The notes beneath the pieces are model-generated. The model saw nothing but the letters and a program-made list of their open reading frames with translations. It was not told the origin of the DNA and made no database searches. From assembly GCA_002396485.1 (NCBI GenBank), contig DGXZ01000086.1:65379-70859 (forward strand): a DNA stretch of 5,481 bases. The letters are read 5' to 3'. The translations under genes were made by a program, and so were the position numbers. Each line of letters opens with the position of its first letter. Positions within the stretch are counted from its first letter, which is position 1. Positions 1 through 5,478 of this stretch are shown piece after piece. Origin of the DNA: Spartobacteria bacterium UBA5019. Lineage in GTDB: Bacteria; Verrucomicrobiota; Verrucomicrobiia; Chthoniobacterales; Terrimicrobiaceae.

Positions 1-223
1 GAGACTACGGCTTGGCAAGCCAGCCTTTTGAAATTCACGCATGTTTCACTATGTCTACATTCTCAGAAGCTTGCCCATAGGCTGCTTGGTTGGTCCCCTC
101 CGTTTATGAAAGAAGAATTCCAGCAGGACGCCGTTTTTCATTTTTCGGAAAATCGCATCACATCAGTGAGCCGCATCCAGCTTGAAGGGACAGTGCGGAC
201 GCGCATACGAGCGAAAGTTGGGT

Positions 224-3200
224 TCATCTTGGTGAAGAAGTGATCTTAAGGCGAAGAAACCTCCGACCACTTGAGCCTTTGGCCACCGTCGCGGTTACTG
301 GATTCCCACCCGATCCGATGTTTCCTTGGTTTACGATGTCCGACTTCCAACCGCCTGCGTTTAACGTGTCGCTATACTCGACAGTAAACGTCACCCCATC
401 CGCCACGGCGTCCGTGCTGGGTGTGTAGGTGAAAGTGAGGTTGTTGCTATTGGTTCCCACCATACCGGGCATTCGACCTGGTCGAGTGGGGTCCATTCCG
501 GTGGCGAACTTGATCAGATTGGATACACCGTCACCTAAAGGTATGGCAATATCGGCGCCGGGGCCAGTAGTTTGGGTGCTACCTGGAAAGTAGGTTTGAC
601 GCCAGTTTTCGGCTCTGGTCAGCAGGGTCGTGAAGGAGCCCACGGAGGTGTAGCTCGTTCCCACGCTGTTTGTGACATAAGCTTTGAAGGAGTAGTTGGT
701 GCCTGCCGTGAGCCCAGTCATCGGCACGGTGAAGGCGCCAATAGCGCCAGTGGTTGCGACCTTGGTGACCCCCGCTCCGCCGAGGTACGGATCGCTACTG
801 ATAGTGGTCGCGGCCAAAACCACACCGCGTTCGCTAATCGCCAAGCCCCCATCGGAGGTGACATCTCCTCTCAGGGTTGCGCTGGTACCCGTGACGTTGG
901 AGCTGGCGGGAGCTGTCACGATAGGTAGTGGAGCGGCCGCAGATTCGATTCTGATCCGGCTGATTTCGAGTGTTCCATTGGGATTGTCATAGAGATTCCA
1001 GACGTAAATCCCCATGCCGTTGATGCCCGAAAGATCCGGGTTAACCGCTGCGGTTCCGGAAATCGTGATCGGCGATTCATCATTGTTTGTCAGCGCATTC
1101 ATGGTTCCGGAATTGGTGACTTCATACCACGACTCGCGGGAGATATCCCGGATATACTCCACCTCGTTTTGTCCGGTGAACATGGAGTTTGCTTCATTCA
1201 GCCCCAGATTGGATTCACGCGAGTTCGGCGCAAAATATCCGCTGGCATACCACTTTCCGTAGGAATTACGGATCAACAGGCGCAGGACGGTGTTGCGGAC
1301 TTCGCCCGCTTCCCCCGGCAGGCCAGAACCGTTACTGCCGTTCTGCATCCAGCCGTCCCACAATTCAGTGATTCCCAGCTTGAGCGTTCCGCCGGAGGAC
1401 AGGTTGGCATGGTTGGTAGTAACGGTATAGGCATACGAACCTCGCATGTTACGGCCCGTTGCTGAACCGGTATTCCGGAACCAGAGCACAGGTGAAGCGA
1501 CCCCGTTATTGGCTGGCCCTACATTCGACAACCAAACGGAATCCCCGTCCGTATCGCCGCCAGCTCCGTTGTACGCGCCCCACCGGTACCCCGTTGAGGG
1601 ATTAGCGGAAGCCACTGTAACGGTCTCGTTCTTTACACCGGCTGGATCAATGGAAAGATTCCCTGATGTGAAGCTCCTGAAGTCCTGAGACATGGTCTGG
1701 CCGGTATAAACAGTGAAGGGCTCGATTCCGATCCGGCTGATTTCGAGTGCTCCACTAGCGTCAAACAGATTCCAGACGTAAATTCCCATGCCGTTGATGC
1801 TCGAAAGATCCGGGTTAACCGCTGCGGTTCCGGAAATCGTGATCGGCGATTCATCATTGTTTGTCAGCGCGTTCATGGTTCCGGGATTGGTGACTTCATA
1901 CCACGACTCGCGGGAGATATCCCGGACATACTCCACCTCGTTTTGTCCGGTGAATCTCGTGGGTGTTTCGTACAAGTTCGGCGCGAAATATCCGCTGGCA
2001 TACCACTTTCCGGAACCATTGCGGATCAACAGGCGCAGGACGGTGTTGCGGACTTCACCGGCTCTCCCCGGCAGGCCTGAACCGTTATTGCCGCCTCCCA
2101 TATAGCCGTCCCATGATTCGGTGATTCCCAGCTTGAGCATTCCGCCGGAGGACAGGTTGACTTGGCTGGTAGTAACGGTGTAGGCATACGAACCGCGCAT
2201 ATTATTGCCGGTTGCTGAACCGGTATTCCGGAACCACAGCACGGGTGAAGCGACCCCGTTATTGGTTGGCCCTACATTCCACAACCGAACGGAATCCCCG
2301 TCTGTATCGCCGCCGACTCCATTGTACGCGCCCCACCGGTACCCCGTTGAGGGATTGGCGGAAGCCCCTGTAACGGTCTCATTCGTTGCGCCGGCTGGAT
2401 CAATGAAAAGATTCCCTGGCGTGAAGCTCCTGAAGTCTTGGCGGAGCTGAGCTGTTGCCATGGGCGGTACAGCCACCTTGGAAAACGCATTCCTCTGCAC
2501 ATAAACAACACCCCATGGATTCAGTGGAGGAATGGTGATGACATACCGTCCGTCTGAACGAATCGACGGAGTCAGCGTCTTAATCTGATGCAGCGATGAC
2601 AGGTTGCCGGAGGCAATGGCCGCCTGATGAGTCGTTGCATTGTAAGTCGTCGGAGTATACAAGGTCGCTGTGACGGCGGCTCCATCGAAAAACTGCGCCG
2701 GATCAAGAATCAGATCGAACCCCTGTGGCGTTCCCCATTCCACCAGATGAATCATGACCGGCTGGTCCCGCTGACCGGGCTTGGCGCGAACAGAGCCAAG
2801 GATGCGTCCGCTGCCGCCGGCAAACCAGATCGGGGCGTCGGTCAATTCGAATGAAGCGGAGACCTCCGTCTCTTCTCCAAGAGAGAATACCTCTTCATAG
2901 CCGTCGAAATAGGTCGGGATAGAGCGGATAAATCCATACAAATCGGCAAATTCGGCAGGAGTGCCGTAGTAGCGGAAACTGTCAGGGTAGTTTTGCCACA
3001 CGTCCCATGGCACCATCATGACACCGCCCAGTGCATAGGTTGAAGCAATGCTTTTACGGGTAAGATCCACGTAGTCCGGCCCGGGCGCGGGCGCGTCATA
3101 GCGTGGCGGGCTGATCAACAGGCCCTTGCCTTTGGACTCTCCTGAGCGCAGGCTGTCCCGAATAATCCTGGCGCTAATGTTATCGATGCGGCTTTCCGGC

Positions 3201-4075
3201 ATGGCGTAATCGACCCAGCTATTGTAATTTCCCTCTCCCCAGCTGAAATTGGAGCCGATATTGCAGGAGAATGGAACCGGTGTGCCGCCATTGAGTGCGG
3301 TGGCCTCAGCGCGGCACCGGTTATAGAAACGCAGGAGACCCTCTAGCATATGCGCTTTGAAGCGGTCGCGCAGTCCAGCAGGCAGCGCGGATTCGCCGCC
3401 CTGTGCCAGCACCCAATTCCGGTAAGTGTCGGTAAAGGATGCCGGAAGTCCCCAGAGCGTGCGTTCTTCCGGCGTGCTGTTTGAATAAATCCATTGCCGA
3501 AAATGGGCATCGCTCGCAAGGCCGTAGCCGGCGCTTTCACCATTGAGCAGTTGGTCATAGCTCCCGCCCGGGTCGTCTACCTGCACGGCATCGGCCCCAT
3601 TCTGAATCATGTCGACGAGATATGCCCTTACAACCTGAAAGAATTCCTCACTCCAGAAATCGCCGATCCCGTCGCCAACGAAATTGCCGGTGATCGTAAG
3701 ATCGCGCCCGATCGTTCGCGTCCTCCCGCCATTCGTATCAAACACACCGGGGTTTATGGCGCCGGAATAGTACCAGCCGGCCTCATTGGCACGGTTAACA
3801 ATGCGGCCCGCATTTCCCCTGTCATAAACCCAATCCAAGCGGGTTGTAAAAAACAGGGGCGCTTCCGCAAACGTGTCGTGCACCTCTGTGGCACTAGGTG
3901 AACGGTACCAGCGGCTGGAAAAAGAAACATCCGACAAGGCGGGATATCCCAACCCGCGCGAAATACTCACCGCACGATCGCTGATATACGAAGGTGCCGC
4001 TCCGGAAGCTGACGGTCCGGAAAGCACAAACAGGAAACCCATCACGCAAACGGGTAATTCAAGTCCGAGACTCAT
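224..4075 (-). CDS. Large secreted multidomain glycoside-hydrolase-like protein with tandem repeat domains
   Basis: Encodes 1283 residues. Residues 1-26 look like a signal peptide (hydrophobic VCVMGFLFVLSG, likely cleavage after SASGA), so the protein is exported. Residues ~30-395 read like a TIM-barrel glycoside-hydrolase-like domain: FFTTRLDWVYD (75-85), GWYYSGAINPG (100-110), GADAVQVDDPGG with D167/D168, VDYAMPESR with E294, and MMVPWDVWQ (353-361). These acidic residues are candidates for catalysis, not proven. Residues ~400-530 are a beta-rich module. Two ~240-residue repeats follow (546-785 and 797-1044), then a fibronectin-III-like domain (1051-1150) and a C-terminal domain (1155-1281) with a degenerate calcium-loop-like GDGVSNLIKFATGMDP. 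That C-terminal style is known to me from Verrucomicrobiota extracellular proteins. The start at 4075 was chosen because GGAGGG lies 7 nt upstream and the signal peptide follows at once; the frame stays open to 4417. I infer a polysaccharide-active enzyme. The family and substrate are not recognised, and no neighbouring genes help. Confidence 0.85.
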   Translation of the reverse strand: MSLGLELPVCVMGFLFVLSGPSASGAAPSYISDRAVSISRGLGYPALSDVSFSSRWYRSPSATEVHDTFAEAPLFFTTRLDWVYDRGNAGRIVNRANEAGWYYSGAINPGVFDTNGGRTRTIGRDLTITGNFVGDGIGDFWSEEFFQVVRAYLVDMIQNGADAVQVDDPGGSYDQLLNGESAGYGLASDAHFRQWIYSNSTPEERTLWGLPASFTDTYRNWVLAQGGESALPAGLRDRFKAHMLEGLLRFYNRCRAEATALNGGTPVPFSCNIGSNFSWGEGNYNSWVDYAMPESRIDNISARIIRDSLRSGESKGKGLLISPPRYDAPAPGPDYVDLTRKSIASTYALGGVMMVPWDVWQNYPDSFRYYGTPAEFADLYGFIRSIPTYFDGYEEVFSLGEETEVSASFELTDAPIWFAGGSGRILGSVRAKPGQRDQPVMIHLVEWGTPQGFDLILDPAQFFDGAAVTATLYTPTTYNATTHQAAIASGNLSSLHQIKTLTPSIRSDGRYVITIPPLNPWGVVYVQRNAFSKVAVPPMATAQLRQDFRSFTPGNLFIDPAGATNETVTGASANPSTGYRWGAYNGVGGDTDGDSVRLWNVGPTNNGVASPVLWFRNTGSATGNNMRGSYAYTVTTSQVNLSSGGMLKLGITESWDGYMGGGNNGSGLPGRAGEVRNTVLRLLIRNGSGKWYASGYFAPNLYETPTRFTGQNEVEYVRDISRESWYEVTNPGTMNALTNNDESPITISGTAAVNPDLSSINGMGIYVWNLFDASGALEISRIGIEPFTVYTGQTMSQDFRSFTSGNLSIDPAGVKNETVTVASANPSTGYRWGAYNGAGGDTDGDSVWLSNVGPANNGVASPVLWFRNTGSATGRNMRGSYAYTVTTNHANLSSGGTLKLGITELWDGWMQNGSNGSGLPGEAGEVRNTVLRLLIRNSYGKWYASGYFAPNSRESNLGLNEANSMFTGQNEVEYIRDISRESWYEVTNSGTMNALTNNDESPITISGTAAVNPDLSGINGMGIYVWNLYDNPNGTLEISRIRIESAAAPLPIVTAPASSNVTGTSATLRGDVTSDGGLAISERGVVLAATTISSDPYLGGAGVTKVATTGAIGAFTVPMTGLTAGTNYSFKAYVTNSVGTSYTSVGSFTTLLTRAENWRQTYFPGSTQTTGPGADIAIPLGDGVSNLIKFATGMDPTRPGRMPGMVGTNSNNLTFTYTPSTDAVADGVTFTVEYSDTLNAGGWKSDIVNQGNIGSGGNPVTATVAKGSSGRRFLRLKITSSPR
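944..1687 (-). repeat. Tandem domain repeat, copy B (residues 797-1044)
   Basis: Second copy of the domain, 744 bp or 248 residues, from QDFRSFT to EISRIRIE. It is 8 residues longer than copy A. The main length difference is before FTGQNEVEY, where copy B has SRESNLGLNEANSM and copy A has LYETPTR; a short extra stretch is also seen in NPNGTLEIS. Hand alignment of 1001-1180 against 1775-1954 shows 5 differences in 180 nt without gaps. The 5' half, for example around WDGWMQNGSNGS versus WDGYMGGGNNGS, is clearly more divergent. Confidence 0.95.
1721..2440 (-). repeat. Tandem domain repeat, copy A (residues 546-785)
   Basis: First of two in-frame copies inside the big gene, from QDFRSFT to EISRIGIE, 720 bp or 240 residues. 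Landmarks shared with copy B are NPSTGYRWGAYNG, GGDTDGDSV, SPVLWFRNTGSATG, LKLGIT, NTVLRLLIRN, KWYASGYFAPN, SRESWYEVTN, ESPITISGTAAVNPDLS and INGMGIYVWNL. The alternating hydrophobic and polar pattern suggests a beta-sandwich of carbohydrate-binding or lectin type, which is inference only. An 11-residue linker (PFTVYTGQTMS) joins it to copy B. Confidence 0.95.
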
Positions 4076-4080
4076 CGCGC

Positions 4081-4088
4081 TTCCCTCC
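4081..4088 (-). promoter_or_regulatory. Ribosome binding site deciding the start of the big gene
   Basis: On the minus strand GGAGGGAA precedes the ATG at 4075, with 7 nt between GGAGGG and the start codon. This is a near-ideal Shine-Dalgarno site and spacing. It overlaps an in-frame ATG five codons upstream (4090), which itself lacks such a site. The other upstream in-frame ATG, at 4267, is preceded by a run of ten A and no purine-rich GGAGG-like element, so 4075 is preferred. Confidence 0.75.
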
Positions 4089-4266
4089 ATTGAAATTGAG
4101 AAGCATTTGCGTTTTTGGAGACGCTGCCGCCAACCCCGACTTGACGCGAGGCAACCGACTAGTGGCGCGAGCAGCACGGCGGTGAGAGCCGAGCGAAGCG
4201 AGACAGCCCGCAAAGCTGATTTCAAAATAATGCAGGCAACTGTGAGGGGGGGCATGGTTGATCTCA

Positions 4267-4292
4267 TTTTTTTTTTGGTTGGATGGAACCAA
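4267..4292 (-). other. Inverted repeat followed by a run of ten A in the leader
   Basis: On the minus strand TTGGTT, a 6-nt loop CCATCC, and AACCAA form a 6-bp stem that runs directly into ten A residues ending in an ATG. The orientation is wrong for a terminator of minus-strand transcripts. On the plus strand the T-run comes before the stem, which is also wrong. Function unknown; the homopolymer is a likely slippage site. Confidence 0.3.
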
Positions 4293-4358
4293 TTCAAACC
4301 ATCGAGTCCATAAACTCGGTCTTTGCAGGTTTGGCAGGGTTCTCTGGGGCTAGAGGAG

Positions 4359-4378
4359 CGGCCATTTCGAGGTGGCCG
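4359..4378 (-). other. Inverted repeat at the predicted transcript 5' end
   Basis: CGGCCA and TGGCCG form a perfect 6-bp GC-rich stem around an 8-nt loop. It would lie about 10 nt from the predicted transcription start. No T-run follows in either direction, so it is not a terminator. A 5' stabilising stem-loop is possible; chance occurrence is also possible at this length. Confidence 0.3.
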
Positions 4379-4395
4379 GTTTCGGAGTTTGAGCT

Positions 4396-4424
4396 TTTGT
4401 ACCGACTCAGGTGGCATCTGTCAA
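4396..4424 (-). promoter_or_regulatory. Sigma-70-like promoter candidate for the big gene
   Basis: The minus strand reads TTGACA (4424-4419), a 17-nt spacer, then TACAAA (4401-4396). The -35 hexamer is perfect and the -10 hexamer matches TATAAT at 4 of 6 positions with canonical spacing. Upstream of the -35 the strand is very AT-rich (CATATAAAAATATT), like an UP element. A transcription start near 4389 is implied. The promoter lies just beyond the surviving end of the IS110 remnant. Confidence 0.4.
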
Positions 4425-4457
4425 ATATTTTTATATGTATGCACTGACTCCTGGTTT

Positions 4458-4722
4458 TCCGGCGATGATGCGCGTCTTGCAGGCCTTGGCCAGGACGATG
4501 TCCTTGTGCTCGATGTGCGCTTCGAGGAGCTCGTAAAGCGGCATCCCGGATACCGCTTGAGCAAATGCTCAAATCCGATCGGAGTTTTGTGATCGATACG
4601 CCCCCGCTTTAAATGGTATTCCTGTCATCGATGCCGCAGAGGACGCTGTCGTGCTCATGGAGGTCGATGCCGATATAAAACGGCCCGCTTGGTTGGCGTG
4701 TAGTTTGGCTCATAGCCGCCAT
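4458..4722 (-). pseudogene. Decayed IS110-family transposase (DEDD type) remnant
   Basis: Three pieces in three different minus-strand frames together resemble the N-terminal part of an IS110-family transposase. Piece one (4722-4612) is 37 codons from MAAMSQTTRQ to YIGIDLHEHDSVLCGIDD and stops at TAA (4609-4611); D20 in GIDLH matches the first catalytic Asp of the family. Piece two (4612-4543) reads LKRGRIDHKT to HLLKRYPG in a second frame. Piece three (4544-4458) begins MPLYELLEAH and contains IVLAKACKTRIIAG, the conserved strand normally just before the KTDKxDA-type motif. The catalytic Glu region expected between pieces two and three is missing, as is everything after RIIAG, including the serine-containing C-terminal domain. 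An intact enzyme is usually 300-400 residues, so this is non-functional. GAGGA and AAGG before the ATG may be the old ribosome site. Confidence 0.72.
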
Positions 4723-4954
4723 TCAACCTTGGTCCTCAGTTTTCCGCTTGCATCTCGGGCAGTGAAGCATTTTTCTCTCCGCGCACAGCTCCATGGCCTG
4801 CTTCTTATGCTTAACATCGATCACCTTGATCGAATCCGATTTTTTGTCAGCGCGGGATCAGAAATTCCGCCTCTGCCGGGTGGCATGGCCTGAGCTGCTT
4901 ATGAAAAACAAGGGCTGCGAGAGCCGTTGCTGCGAGTGTGTGTATAAGTTTCAT
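4723..4954 (-). pseudogene. Frameshifted small secreted protein with CPRC motif
   Basis: The frame starting at ATG 4954 begins MKLIHTLAATALAAL, a typical signal-peptide start, and runs 35 codons to TGA at 4847-4849. The frame one base later reads FFISSSGHA, which completes a better signal peptide ending in an A-x-A-like site. After a TGA at 4858-4860 it continues ADKKSDSIKVIDVK, then KKQAMELCAERKMLHCPRCK, ending at TGA 4723-4725. The simplest history is an indel in the T5 tract (minus strand, 4904-4908) plus a nonsense change. A frameshift near 4850 is the alternative. The CPRC pair suggests the start of a zinc-ribbon-like or disulfide-forming tail whose second half was lost. The product would be a roughly 75-residue exported protein; its function is not recognised. 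Its last stop codon directly touches the ATG of the IS110 remnant. Confidence 0.55.
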
Positions 4955-4964
4955 GGCTTATACA
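4941..4964 (-). other. Hairpin with the small gene's start codon in its loop
   Basis: TGTATAAG and CTTATACA form a perfect 8-bp stem around the 8-nt loop CCATGAAA on the minus strand. The ATG at 4952-4954 in that loop is the start codon of the broken small secreted protein. The segment 4948-4954 can also pair with 4978-4984 (GTTTCAT with ATGAAAC on the plus strand), giving a mutually exclusive alternative stem. It could once have modulated translation, or be a mobile-element end. Confidence 0.4.
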
Positions 4965-5052
4965 TTTCCCGCATACGATGAAACTCTCCATGGGGTGTAA
5001 CCCGAAAAAGTAATGTTTTTTCTGGAAATTCGGTTGAGCTGGCAAATCGCAA

Positions 5053-5073
5053 GGAAACTGAGGGTCAGATAAC
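5053..5073 (+). repeat. 21-nt direct repeat, copy 1
   Basis: Reads GGAAACTGAGGGTCAGAT followed by AAC. It matches the copy at 5458-5478 at 19 of 21 positions. The minus-strand frame at 5065-5307 takes its stop codon from inside this repeat (TCA at 5065-5067). Short repeats containing GGGTCAGA near transposon debris suggest a dispersed repeat family, which is inference. Confidence 0.6.
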
Positions 5074-5370
5074 GTCTGCCAAGTCTGGTTTCCTGCCAGG
5101 CGATTTTGGTTTCTGTGCCTTAATCGGAAAGCGTGTCTCGAGCAGATTTATACCGGGCATCCCCATCGGACCCAGGATTGAATAGTGGTCACGTAATGGT
5201 TGAGTGAACCGGGCATTACTACTGTCCTGAATCTTGGGATAGGCTTTCTTTGCAGTGCCATCTATAGCGTTGCACGTGTGAATCTTTGAAGCATTTAAAA
5301 ATAACAACTGCAGATTTTTAGTTTATTTACGAATAGATTCTCCGACATTCATAACTTCTTTCTCAAAGCG

Positions 5371-5418
5371 GTCTAACGCCCCGCATCAGCGGCGTCTTTA
5401 CTCGCCGATCGCTGCATG
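5371..5418 (+). other. attC-like half site with imperfect hairpin
   Basis: GTCTAAC (5371-5377) fits the RYYYAAC R'' core of integron attC sites and is followed by GCCCCGCATCAGCGGCG, a style common in attC left arms. Positions 5384-5394 (CATCAGCGGCG) can pair with 5403-5418 (CGCC, bulge GATC, GCTG, bulge C, ATG), an imperfect stem with extrahelical bases as in folded attC. The expected right core GTTRRRY is absent up to the window end, so this is at best a truncated or decayed site. Confidence 0.3.
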
Positions 5419-5457
5419 AAATTATTGAAGTAAGCCACTGCGCAGCATTGTGAAGAT

Positions 5458-5478
5458 GGAAACTGGGGGTCAGATGAC
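5458..5478 (+). repeat. 21-nt direct repeat, copy 2
   Basis: Reads GGAAACTGGGGGTCAGAT followed by GAC, differing from copy 1 at two positions and lying exactly 405 bp downstream in the same orientation. It abuts the window end, so any longer homology or adjoining element is out of view. Confidence 0.6.

Larger units (their letters stand above)
4076..4388 (-). other. Predicted long 5' leader of the big gene
   Basis: About 310 nt lie between the promoter-like sequence at 4396-4424 and the start codon at 4075. The region carries two small inverted repeats (4359-4378 and 4275-4292), a run of ten A (minus strand, 4267-4276) and a run of seven C (minus strand, 4246-4252). The big gene's reading frame stays open through it. 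I recognise no riboswitch class here, and no independent gene. The boundary at 4388 depends entirely on the predicted promoter. Confidence 0.4.

Noticed and set aside
9..21. GGCTT/AAGCC hairpin followed by a short T-run, as a terminator
   Set aside because: Stem of only 5 bp with a 3-nt loop, and the four T residues are separated from it. It points along the plus strand, where no gene ends.
28..243. Plus-strand 71-codon frame at the left edge
   Set aside because: TTG start, no ribosome binding site, no recognisable motif, and it overlaps the end of the big minus-strand gene. Likely chance.
944..2440. Mobile element or assembly artefact as the cause of the long tandem repeat
   Set aside because: Both copies are in frame, differ at many positions including indels, and are joined by a distinct linker. 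A protein-domain duplication explains this better than mis-assembly.
4267..4292. Rho-independent terminator at the hairpin with the homopolymer
   Set aside because: For either strand the T-run or A-run is on the wrong side of the stem, and the stem is only 6 bp with two G-C pairs.
3494..4313. Plus-strand frames of 135 and 146 codons opposite the big gene's 5' part
   Set aside because: Low-complexity, arginine/proline-rich translations with no motif, fully antisense to a well-supported gene. They are composition shadows.
4267..4417. Starts at 4417 or 4267 for the big gene
   Set aside because: Neither has a ribosome binding site, the first would lie over the predicted promoter spacer, and the natural signal peptide begins at 4075.
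4323..4592. Plus-strand 89-codon frame across the IS110 remnant
   Set aside because: It is antisense to the transposase fragments, which give family-like motifs on the minus strand. The plus-strand translation has none.
4651..4981. Two plus-strand frames of 80 and 62 codons
   Set aside because: They lie antisense to the small-gene and transposase remnants and show no ribosome site or motif.
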